Assembly: GCA_002451435.1 (NCBI GenBank)
Contig: DKCF01000026.1
Coordinates: 298-5,654, forward strand
DNA length: 5,357 nucleotides
Origin: Bifidobacterium sp. UBA6881
GTDB lineage: Bacteria > Actinomycetota > Actinomycetes > Actinomycetales > Bifidobacteriaceae
Direction: 5' to 3'
Below the pieces are notes generated by a model. That model was not told the origin of the DNA and did no database searches. It saw only the letters and a program-made list of their open reading frames with translations. The translations under genes were made by a program, and so were the position numbers. Of this stretch, positions 1 to 5,342 are shown piece after piece (positions within the stretch are counted from its first letter, which is position 1; each line of letters starts with the position of its first letter).

Positions 1-29
1 CACCGCTTCACAGAAAGAAGAACCATACA

Positions 30-461
30 ATGGCTCCTAAGAAGAAAGTCTCGGCGCTTCTCAAGCTCCAGATTCAGGCAGGCAAGGCCAACCCGGCTCC
101 GCCGCTGGGCCCGGCACTGGGTTCCCACGGTGTGAACATCATGGACTTCTGCAAGCAGTACAACGCTGCCACGCAGGACAAGATGGGCCAGGTCATCCCT
201 GTCGAGATCACCGTTTACGAAGATCGTTCCTTCACCTTCATCCTGAAGACCCCGCCGGCAGCGGCTCTGCTGAAGAAGGCCGCGGGCATCCAGAAGGGTA
301 CCGAAAACCCGCTGACCCACAAGGTCGGCTCCGTCACCAAGGCTCAGGTCCGTGAGATCGCCGAAATCAAGATGGCCGATCTGTCCGCACGCGACGTCGA
401 AGCCGGTATGAAGATCATCGCGGGCACCGCTCGCTCGATGGGCATCACGGTCACCGACTGA
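30..461 (+). CDS. rplK: 50S ribosomal protein L11
   Basis: The 143-residue product is full length for bacterial L11, which binds 23S rRNA at the GTPase-associated centre with L10/L12 and is the target site region of thiostrepton. The N-terminal domain shows the proline-rich segment PAPPLGPALGSHGVNIM (residues 22-38), including the paired prolines of the thiostrepton/EF-G contact region. The C-terminal rRNA-binding domain ends with the family signature DLSARDVEAGMKIIAGTARS (residues 117-136). The start ATG is preceded by a purine-rich stretch (AGAAAGAAG, about 12-20), a modest Shine-Dalgarno site. Only 29 bases of upstream sequence are visible, so the promoter and any L1-binding leader lie outside the window. 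It is followed after 14 bases by rplA, the classical L11 operon order. The family identification is certain. Confidence 0.98.
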   Translation: MAPKKKVSALLKLQIQAGKANPAPPLGPALGSHGVNIMDFCKQYNAATQDKMGQVIPVEITVYEDRSFTFILKTPPAAALLKKAAGIQKGTENPLTHKVGSVTKAQVREIAEIKMADLSARDVEAGMKIIAGTARSMGITVTD

Positions 462-462
462 G

Positions 463-472
463 AGGAGAAGGA
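463..472 (+). promoter_or_regulatory. Ribosome binding site of rplA
   Basis: AGGAGAAGGA lies in the short rplK-rplA gap. The AGGAG core (463-467) is eight bases before the rplA ATG, a near-ideal Shine-Dalgarno site that fixes the rplA start at 476. Confidence 0.85.
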
Positions 473-475
473 CTA

Positions 476-1168
476 ATGGTACAGCGTTCCAAGAAGTATC
501 GCGAAGCGGCTGAGAAGATCGACTTCAACAACCTTTACACCGCCAACGAAGCCATCGCTCTCCTCAAGAGCATGCCTGAGTACAAGTTCGACCAGACCGT
601 TGAGGCCGTTGTGCGCCTGAACGTGGATCCGCGCAAGGCCGACCAGCTGGTCCGCGGTTCCGTGAACCTGCCGAACGGCACCGGTAAGACCGCCAAGGTC
701 CTCGTGTTCGCCCGTGGCCCGAAGGCCACCGAGGCTCTCGAGGCCGGCGCCGACATCGTCGGTGACGACGATCTCGTCGCGAAGGTCGCCAACGGCTTCC
801 TCGACTTCGACTCCGTCGTGGCCACCCCGGACATGATGGGCAAGGTCGGTCGTCTGGGTCGTGTGCTCGGTCCGCGTGGCCTGATGCCGAACCCGAAGAC
901 CGGCACCGTGACCATGGACGTCACCAAGGCCATCAAGGACATCAAGGGCGGCAAGGTCGACTTCCGCGTCGACAAGAACGGCAACCTGAGCTTCCTCATC
1001 GGCAAGCTCTCCTTCACCGAGCAGGCTCTGGATGAGAACTTCAAGGCCGTGGCCGACGAGATCAAGCGTCTGAAGCCGTCCACCGTGAAGGGCCGTTACG
1101 TCACCAAGACGACCATCACCTCCACGATGAACCCGGGCGTCCCGGTCGATCCGGCCGTCATCGCCTGA
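476..1168 (+). CDS. rplA: 50S ribosomal protein L1
   Basis: The 230-residue product has the usual length of bacterial L1. L1 forms the mobile L1 stalk on 23S rRNA, helps release deacylated tRNA from the E site, and in many bacteria represses its own operon by binding the mRNA leader. The family signature is visible as GRLGRVLGPRGLMPNPKTGT (residues 125-144). The N-terminal segment MVQRSKKYREAAEKID (residues 1-16) and the C-terminal segment PSTVKGRYVTKTTITSTMNP (residues 201-220) are also typical, so both ends look complete. It is preceded by a strong Shine-Dalgarno site and is almost certainly co-transcribed with rplK. The gene stops 43 bases before a strong stem-loop terminator. rplJ-rplL does not follow, as expected where those genes form a separate unit. 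A 302-codon open frame on the opposite strand is a GC-rich shadow. Confidence 0.98.
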   Translation: MVQRSKKYREAAEKIDFNNLYTANEAIALLKSMPEYKFDQTVEAVVRLNVDPRKADQLVRGSVNLPNGTGKTAKVLVFARGPKATEALEAGADIVGDDDLVAKVANGFLDFDSVVATPDMMGKVGRLGRVLGPRGLMPNPKTGTVTMDVTKAIKDIKGGKVDFRVDKNGNLSFLIGKLSFTEQALDENFKAVADEIKRLKPSTVKGRYVTKTTITSTMNPGVPVDPAVIA

Positions 1169-1211
1169 GATTGAGCCGAACGGTTTGAGATAATCAGGTT
1201 TTGACACCGAT

Positions 1212-1251
1212 AAAGGTCCGTATCTGCGTGCACGCAGATACGGACCTTTTT
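1212..1251 (+). terminator. Intrinsic terminator of rplK-rplA (perfect 38-nt palindrome)
   Basis: Bases 1212-1249 form a perfect palindrome. As RNA this gives a 17-bp stem (1212-1228 with 1233-1249) and a UGCA loop, with TTTTT at 1247-1251. The stem starts 43 bases after the rplA stop, as expected for a factor-independent terminator. On the opposite strand the stem is followed by only TTT and then ATCGG, so termination of the convergent regulator gene there would be weaker but possible. The 43 bases between rplA and the stem (1169-1211) show no other feature. Confidence 0.92.
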
Positions 1252-1260
1252 GCATTTCAT

Positions 1261-1298
1261 GACCGTCGGACGCTTCGCTTCGGCGGTCGGTCGTCCGA
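1261..1298 (-). other. Possible 3' stem-loop of the minus-strand regulator
   Basis: Just after the regulator's stop codon there are two overlapping inverted repeats. One pairs GACCGTCG (1261-1268) with CGGCGGTC (1281-1288), including one G-T wobble, around a 12-base loop. The other pairs TCGGACG (1266-1272) with CGTCCGA (1292-1298). They cannot both form. Neither is followed by a T run on the minus strand, so this is not a standard terminator. It could stabilise the 3' end, or be chance pairing in GC-rich DNA. Confidence 0.25.
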
Positions 1299-1305
1299 TG
1301 CCGTC

Positions 1306-2085
1306 TCAGCGGTCGCGCATGCGCCCGATCGCCAGCGCGGTGGTGAGCACATACGCGTCGCGCGGATCGGTGGCGTCCCATCCGGTCGTCTCGGCGGCTC
1401 GCTTGAGCCGGTACCGCACCGTGTTCGGATGCACGTTCAGCTCCTTCGCGGTGTTCTCCAACGAGTTGCCGTGCTGAAGGAACGTGGACACCGTCAGATA
1501 CGTCGGATCGTCGGGATTGTCGCCGCGCAGCACTTTGTATACGTTCTGGTACAGTTCCTCGCGCGCATAGTCGTCGCCGAGCAGGGCGCGTTCCGGCAGC
1601 AGCTCGTCGGCGCGCAGCGGCCTCGTCGGCGACGGCAGGGCAGGCGCTGCCTGCAAGGAGAACAACGTCTCGCGCAGCGCATGGGAGGCGCCCTGCACGC
1701 CCGAACGCACCGGACTCAGATACACCGGCTCATCCTCCTTGAACGCGGGCATGATCGCGGTGCAGGTCACCTCCGGGGTCACCGCGTTCATCTGACGCGC
1801 CAGAACCAGCAGGAAATTGCCGTATGTGCCGACCATCACCTGCGTGCCGCCCAGATCGCGCACGGCCTTGCGCGCCGCGAATGATGCCGAAGCCGGATTG
1901 GACGCGGGAACGCCGCCGATCGCGAAACAATCGAATGCCCCACGCCAGTCGAGCACGTTCATCAGCGAAACCACCCGCTCGTCCGCCATATTCGTCACCA
2001 GACATTCGAAGGCGAGTCTTTCGATGGTCGAATCATCGGTATGACCTGCCAGAAGATCAAGAATGTCTGCGCGTTCGGAATCCAT
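1306..2085 (-). CDS. PucR/CdaR-type transcriptional regulator, FasR-like
   Basis: The 259-residue product ends in a PucR-type helix-turn-helix domain (HTH_30 class, about residues 195-255). Its recognition segment is NTAKELNVHPNTVRYRLKRA (residues 211-230), followed by TDPRDAYVLTTALAIGRM. Just before it, LRADELLPERALLGDDYA (residues 157-174) closely resembles, from memory, the linker of FasR-type regulators in Streptomyces, which activate fatty-acid synthesis genes. The upstream part (about 25-150) would correspond to the degenerate GGDEF-like sensor domain of this family. Family members are usually near 400 residues, so this one is short at the N terminus; no earlier in-frame start with support is visible. 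It is transcribed toward rplA and divergently from the membrane-protein gene. A TAGACT box eight bases before the ATG suggests a leaderless or nearly leaderless mRNA; AAGGG lies only three bases before the ATG, too close for a good ribosome site. DNA-binding family is confident; FasR function is inference supported by birA nearby. Confidence 0.88.
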   Translation of the reverse strand: MDSERADILDLLAGHTDDSTIERLAFECLVTNMADERVVSLMNVLDWRGAFDCFAIGGVPASNPASASFAARKAVRDLGGTQVMVGTYGNFLLVLARQMNAVTPEVTCTAIMPAFKEDEPVYLSPVRSGVQGASHALRETLFSLQAAPALPSPTRPLRADELLPERALLGDDYAREELYQNVYKVLRGDNPDDPTYLTVSTFLQHGNSLENTAKELNVHPNTVRYRLKRAAETTGWDATDPRDAYVLTTALAIGRMRDR

Positions 2086-2093
2086 AAGCCCTT

Positions 2094-2099
2094 AGTCTA
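2094..2099 (-). promoter_or_regulatory. Putative -10 box of the FasR-like regulator
   Basis: TAGACT on the minus strand fits the TANNNT pattern and ends eight bases before the ATG. Transcription would begin at or within a few bases of the start codon, a common arrangement in actinobacteria. No convincing -35 box is visible 16-18 bases upstream, which keeps confidence low. Confidence 0.35.
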
Positions 2100-2226
2100 G
2101 CCGCCGAATCCATGAACCAGGGTTTATCGTGCCGCGCGGCGCCCTTCCTAGGGGTGTGTCCGCCCTTGTACATATCCGGCCGTCCGCTGCAAAGGCCTTG
2201 TTCCGCGCGCATTCGGGTAGTGCCGC

Positions 2227-2232
2227 TATCAT
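2227..2232 (+). promoter_or_regulatory. Putative -10 box of the DUF6020-like gene
   Basis: TATCAT matches TATAAT at five of six positions and is separated by seven bases from the ATG at 2240, the spacing typical of leaderless actinobacterial transcripts. No -35 box lies at the normal distance; TTGTTC (2198-2203) is 23 bases away, too far. The rest of the 154-bp divergent region shows only short palindromes (2131-2140, 2192-2199) and no clear operator. Confidence 0.35.
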
Positions 2233-2239
2233 GCCGCTT

Positions 2240-4291
2240 ATGAGCGAAGTACACAAAACCGTCGGACGCGGCAGCAAGGCCGTCTCGTTCCTCAGCTGGG
2301 CCTTGGGCGTGCTGGCATGCCTATGGCTGGCATGGTGCTGCGCCATCGGGCCGCTGTATTGGTTCGGCACGGGGCTTTCCGATTTCGGATGGCTCAATGT
2401 GTTGTACATGGTGGTCGCCTTCGTGGCGTTCTTCGCGATATTGCGGTCGCTGGTCAAATTCGGCCGCGGACGGCGCGTGCTTCCCGAATACTTCCGCTAC
2501 CGCCGTGAAAGGCTCCGGCATGAGGTGGCCGGAACGCCGACCACGGTGCTGGGCATCATGCTCCGCCATCTTAGCGACGCCATGCGCAGCCGCCCTGGAC
2601 GCGCGCTCCACGCGGTGGTCATCTGGGTCGGCCGCAAGCTCACGCGGTGCACCGATTCCTGGTGGAAGCTCATGCTCCTGTTCATGGTCGGATGGCTATG
2701 GGTGCCGACGACCCTGCTCGCCGCGTTCGGCGCCGACATACGCTCGCAGATCCGTGAGTTCAGCTGGGCGTTGAACCAATGGACCGGCTTGAAACAGCCG
2801 TACATCGGATTCTTCTCGTTCGTGCCGATGGACATCTATCCGACCGCGCACTATATGTGGCCGGATTCGCCCACCTACCTGACCGACCAGCACAACATCG
2901 TGCTGACGGTGTTCTACGGTGCGGTCGCCGCGGTATCGCGGTTCTTCACCGATTCCAACGACGCGGGCATCGTCGTGCTCGCCGTGCTGCAATGGCTGTT
3001 CGCCGCGTTCTGCTGCGCCGCCACCGCGAACCGGTTCTTCAACCTTCCCTGGCGTCGTCTGGGCGTCGGCACGTTCGACTTCTCGCATCCGGAACGCCAC
3101 GATTGCTGGAACATGCGCGATTTCGCGCACCCCGAGGCCGGCGTGGTGCCGAGGCCGTCGCGGTTGCGCGCCGGAGCGAAGACACGACTGGCGATCATAT
3201 TGTTCTTCATGGTGTGCCCGCTGGCCGTGTTCTCCACGATTTCGCTGACGAAGTCGCCGCTGTTCGCATTCGCGTTCGTATGGTGGTTCGGCGTGTGGTA
3301 CGAACTGCACATGACCCACATCAAGGCGATGCCGACGATCAACGGCAAGCCGGTGCGTCTGCGCAAGCGTTCGATCGCGGCGTTCATCATCGCCAGCAGC
3401 GTCATGCTCATCAGCGCGAAATACGCGTGGTACATCATCGTGTTCGCCTTCCTGCTCGCGTTGTGCAACGACCGCAAGCGGTGGAAGACCTATCTGGTGA
3501 CGCTGCTGCTGCCGACCGTGCTCATCCACGGCGGCATCGTCGCGCTGACCAACACGGGCGCGATCATCGGCGGCGATCCGATCGAAAGCCGCGGCATCCA
3601 GCTGCAGCAGATCGCGCGCGTGGCCAAGTACAATCCGCAGGGCATCCCCAAGGACGCGCGGAAGAAACTCGACAAGGTGTTCAACCTCGACCAGATGGCC
3701 GAATCATACTTCCAACAGGACGCGGACCCGGTGAAATCCTCCGGCATCCAATCCAAGAAGGTGAGCTACAAGTGGCGCACCGTCACCGCGGCGGACATGA
3801 AGGACTTCAACAAGGCGTGGCTTGAGATCGTCAAGGCGAATCCGGTGATCGCCCTCGACGCGTTCTTCGCGGAATGCTTCGGCTATTTCAACGTGACCGA
3901 CCTGCCGTATGTGTCGATGGATTATTACGTGAACAACGACTACGTCCAGGAAGACAACGATTGGATCCATTCGTACAACCACGACTGGCGCGACCGCGTG
4001 GCCGGCTTCGCGAAGGGGTGGGGCAACATCCCGGTGCTCGGATGGGTCACGCATGGCAACCTGTACGTCACGTTGACGCTGCTGATTGGCGCGGCGGAGG
4101 TGATATTGCGACGGTGGCGGTCGCTGTCGTGGCATCTGCCGCTGCTGCTGCTGATGGGCGTGATGATCACCTCGCCGGCGAACAATTTCGAACGGCACAT
4201 GCTGCCCGTGGCGTTCGTCTTCGGTTTTCTGTGCCTGCAGTTCTGGCGCGAGTCGAGGAACGCGCGTCTGGCGGCGTCGGCGGCCGAATGA
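2240..4291 (+). CDS. Polytopic membrane protein, DUF6020-like, possibly a GT-C glycosyltransferase
   Basis: The 683-residue product has roughly 11-13 hydrophobic segments, clearest near residues 16-37, 50-72, 141-163, 243-264, 316-335, 339-357, 378-410, 417-436, 604-623, 631-645 and 653-668. A polar region between segments three and four (164-218) contains MDIYPTAHYMWPDSPTYLTD, then QHNIVLTVFYG, with several Asp and His. A large polar region spans about 437-537, and the C terminus has ERHMLP (651-656). This arrangement, an acidic first outer loop and a late R-H/Y-x-L-P motif, resembles DUF6020 proteins and the GT-C fold used by lipid-linked sugar transferases. The family call is from memory and the enzymatic role is inference. 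ATG 2240 was chosen because of the upstream TATCAT box and because the hydrophobic N terminus begins soon after it. ATG 2231 (three residues longer) and GTG 2129 (37 longer) are possible but weaker. Its stop overlaps a small ORF leading to birA. Confidence 0.85.
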   Translation: MSEVHKTVGRGSKAVSFLSWALGVLACLWLAWCCAIGPLYWFGTGLSDFGWLNVLYMVVAFVAFFAILRSLVKFGRGRRVLPEYFRYRRERLRHEVAGTPTTVLGIMLRHLSDAMRSRPGRALHAVVIWVGRKLTRCTDSWWKLMLLFMVGWLWVPTTLLAAFGADIRSQIREFSWALNQWTGLKQPYIGFFSFVPMDIYPTAHYMWPDSPTYLTDQHNIVLTVFYGAVAAVSRFFTDSNDAGIVVLAVLQWLFAAFCCAATANRFFNLPWRRLGVGTFDFSHPERHDCWNMRDFAHPEAGVVPRPSRLRAGAKTRLAIILFFMVCPLAVFSTISLTKSPLFAFAFVWWFGVWYELHMTHIKAMPTINGKPVRLRKRSIAAFIIASSVMLISAKYAWYIIVFAFLLALCNDRKRWKTYLVTLLLPTVLIHGGIVALTNTGAIIGGDPIESRGIQLQQIARVAKYNPQGIPKDARKKLDKVFNLDQMAESYFQQDADPVKSSGIQSKKVSYKWRTVTAADMKDFNKAWLEIVKANPVIALDAFFAECFGYFNVTDLPYVSMDYYVNNDYVQEDNDWIHSYNHDWRDRVAGFAKGWGNIPVLGWVTHGNLYVTLTLLIGAAEVILRRWRSLSWHLPLLLLMGVMITSPANNFERHMLPVAFVFGFLCLQFWRESRNARLAASAAE

Positions 4292-4320
4292 CCGGCGTGC
4301 CGCAGCCGGTGGCCGCCGAC
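4276..4320 (+). promoter_or_regulatory. Intercistronic stem-loop A over the stop codon of the membrane-protein gene
   Basis: GTCGGCGGCC (4276-4285) pairs exactly with GGCCGCCGAC (4311-4320). ACCGGC (4291-4296) pairs exactly with GCCGGT (4305-4310) inside it. This gives 16 base pairs with an 8-base loop and a single 5-base bulge, GAATG, which holds most of the ATGA stop/start overlap. No T run follows, so it is not an ordinary terminator. It could affect coupling, mRNA processing or expression of birA. GC richness makes chance pairing a real alternative. Confidence 0.4.
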
Positions 4321-4383
4321 AAGGGCAAGCCGGATGCGGCGGCCAAATATGACGATGATCGATGGAAAGGGGCCTTCCGATGA
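4288..4383 (+). CDS. Candidate 31-residue small protein, coupled to both neighbours
   Basis: An ATG overlaps the TGA of the membrane-protein gene (ATGA, 4288-4291). The frame runs 31 codons and ends in a TGA that overlaps the birA ATG (ATGA, 4380-4383). The product would be a soluble, highly charged peptide beginning MTGVPQPVAADKGKPDAAAK and ending in an acidic then basic tail (YDDDRWKGAFR). It has no hydrophobic segment, no known motif and no good Shine-Dalgarno site, so translation would depend on re-initiation by ribosomes finishing the upstream gene. The codons are common ones for such a genome, but third-position GC (22 of 30) does not separate it from the neighbouring frame. It may instead serve only to carry ribosomes through the gap to birA, or be a chance frame. 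Confidence 0.4.
   Translation: MTGVPQPVAADKGKPDAAAKYDDDRWKGAFR
4310..4345 (+). promoter_or_regulatory. Alternative stem-loop B upstream of birA
   Basis: TGGCCGCCG (4310-4318) pairs exactly with CGGCGGCCA (4337-4345) around an 18-base loop. It shares its 5' arm with the 3' arm of stem-loop A, so the two structures exclude each other. It ends 20 bases before the birA ribosome site. Seen only as base complementarity; no known riboswitch class is recognised. Confidence 0.35.
4366..4372 (+). promoter_or_regulatory. Ribosome binding site of birA
   Basis: AAAGGGG lies seven bases before ATG 4380, which favours that start over the in-frame ATG at 4362 (six residues longer, with no ribosome site). 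The site can fold into a small hairpin, GGAA-A-G with CTTCC (4364-4378), that would partly hide it. Confidence 0.75.
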
Positions 4384-5342
4384 TATTGGATTCCGCGTTG
4401 ACGATGCCGCGCACCTGCGTCGCGGCCGATTGGGTGGTCACGCTCGACACGGTGGACTCCACCAATACGTATGCGGCGAATCTGGTGCGCGAAGGCCGGA
4501 TATTCGGCGGAACGGGCTCATTGTGTCCCCGCGCGCAGGGGCGGATCGCGGTGGTGTGCGCCGATGAGCAGACCGCCGGCCGCGGCCGTCTCGACCATCG
4601 TTGGTTCAGCGCGCCGGGGGAGTCGTTCATCGTCTCCCTAGCGGTTGACCTGCCCGGTGCGATCGTCCGCGATCCGTCGGTCAACGGCTGGCTGCAGATG
4701 ATCGCCGGATGCGAGACGCGCAGGGCCGTCATCGACGCGGTGCGGGAGCTCGGCGGCGAACTCCACGCCGACATCGCGTTGAAATGGCCGAACGACGTGT
4801 TCGCGGACGGCAGGAAACTCGGCGGGCTGCTCGCCGAAATGGTGCCGCTCGCCGCTTCCGACGGCAATGTTGGGGAATGGCGTGCGGGCGATTCGGCTTC
4901 CGGAGTCGCAAACGGTGGATGGAACGAGGCCGACCCGGCATGCGCCGAACGCGTCGCCATCGTCATCGGCATCGGGCTGAACCTCGATGTGCCGGAGGAG
5001 CATCTGCCTGTCGAAACGGCCACATCCCTGCAATTGACGGCCTCCGGACTACCCGATGCCGATCGGGTGCGCGATGCGGTCGCCGCGCATCTGATCGAAG
5101 GGCTGAAACCGCGTTTCGCCGATTTCGAGGCCGATTCGCACCGTGAGGCCGAACGCGCGCTGGCGGAGACGACGGCGGTGTGCTGGACGTTGGGCAAACG
5201 CTGCGAAGCGCATTTCGTGGACGGCTCCACGCTGCGTGGCACGGCGGTGTCGCTGAACGACGACGCCTCGTTGACGATACGCGACGAAAACGGCGGTATG
5301 CACGTCGTGCATACCGCCGATGTGGGGGTGCTGGCGAAATAA
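4380..5342 (+). CDS. birA: Biotin-[acetyl-CoA-carboxylase] ligase, no DNA-binding domain
   Basis: The 320-residue enzyme activates biotin with ATP to biotinyl-AMP and transfers it to the target lysine of biotin carboxyl carrier domains, such as that of acyl-CoA carboxylase. Visible motifs in order are DSTN (26-29), the biotinyl-AMP loop AGRGRLDHRW (66-75), KWPND with the catalytic lysine (135-139), GRKLGGLLAE (144-153) and GIGLNL (197-202). A C-terminal SH3-like domain runs from about 268 to the end. There is no N-terminal helix-turn-helix, so it is a monofunctional ligase and cannot act as the biotin repressor as E. coli BirA does. Between LLAE and GIGLNL there is an extra stretch of about 25-30 residues (156-190), rich in Gly, Ala and Ser, absent from E. 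coli BirA. It overlaps the preceding small ORF by ATGA. The last codons contain a 29-nt palindrome. A biotin transporter or carboxylase gene may follow, but the window ends 15 bases later. Confidence 0.95.
   Translation: MILDSALTMPRTCVAADWVVTLDTVDSTNTYAANLVREGRIFGGTGSLCPRAQGRIAVVCADEQTAGRGRLDHRWFSAPGESFIVSLAVDLPGAIVRDPSVNGWLQMIAGCETRRAVIDAVRELGGELHADIALKWPNDVFADGRKLGGLLAEMVPLAASDGNVGEWRAGDSASGVANGGWNEADPACAERVAIVIGIGLNLDVPEEHLPVETATSLQLTASGLPDADRVRDAVAAHLIEGLKPRFADFEADSHREAERALAETTAVCWTLGKRCEAHFVDGSTLRGTAVSLNDDASLTIRDENGGMHVVHTADVGVLAK
5291..5319. repeat. 29-nt near-perfect palindrome within the 3' end of birA
   Basis: CGGCGGTATGCACG (5291-5304) and CGTGCATACCGCCG (5306-5319) are exact reverse complements around a single T. 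The element covers birA codons 304-314 (NGGMHVVHTAD) and ends 23 bases before the end of the stop codon. It has no T run after it, so it is not a standard terminator. Its symmetry and place just ahead of the next gene are compatible with an operator or a stable RNA hairpin. Confidence 0.6.

Noticed and set aside
473..1381. 302-codon open frame on the minus strand opposite rplA
   Set aside because: It lies antisense to a certain ribosomal protein gene; its His/Arg/Gly/Val-rich product is typical of antisense frames in GC-rich DNA, and it runs through the terminator.
1201..1884. 227-codon plus-strand frame opposite the regulator
   Set aside because: It starts in the rplA terminator and is antisense to a clear PucR-type domain; Arg-rich composition indicates a shadow.
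2078..2113. Direct repeat GAATCCAT (2078-2085 and 2106-2113), which on the minus strand places a second ATGGATTC 28 bases upstream of the regulator start and opens an 18-residue out-of-frame peptide
   Set aside because: Only eight bases long, no ribosome site, and spacing is not a whole number of helical turns; chance is sufficient.
2779..3825. 348-codon plus-strand frame inside the membrane-protein gene
   Set aside because: Arg/His/Gln-rich shadow in another frame of a gene with clear transmembrane segments.
4570..4590. Palindrome CGGCCGCGGCCG in birA
   Set aside because: It encodes the invariant AGRGR active-site loop, so the symmetry follows from codon choice in a GC-rich gene.
4572..4604. 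GRGRLD in BirA in place of the GRGRRG seen in E. coli
   Set aside because: From memory, Leu-Asp at these positions occurs in other actinobacterial BirA proteins, and the catalytic GRGR and KWPND motifs are intact, so it is not a sign of lost activity.
3704..5242. 512-codon open frame on the minus strand across the membrane-protein and birA genes
   Set aside because: Ser/Arg/Pro-rich composition, no recognisable motif, and it covers two well-supported genes on the other strand; lack of stops is explained by GC bias.
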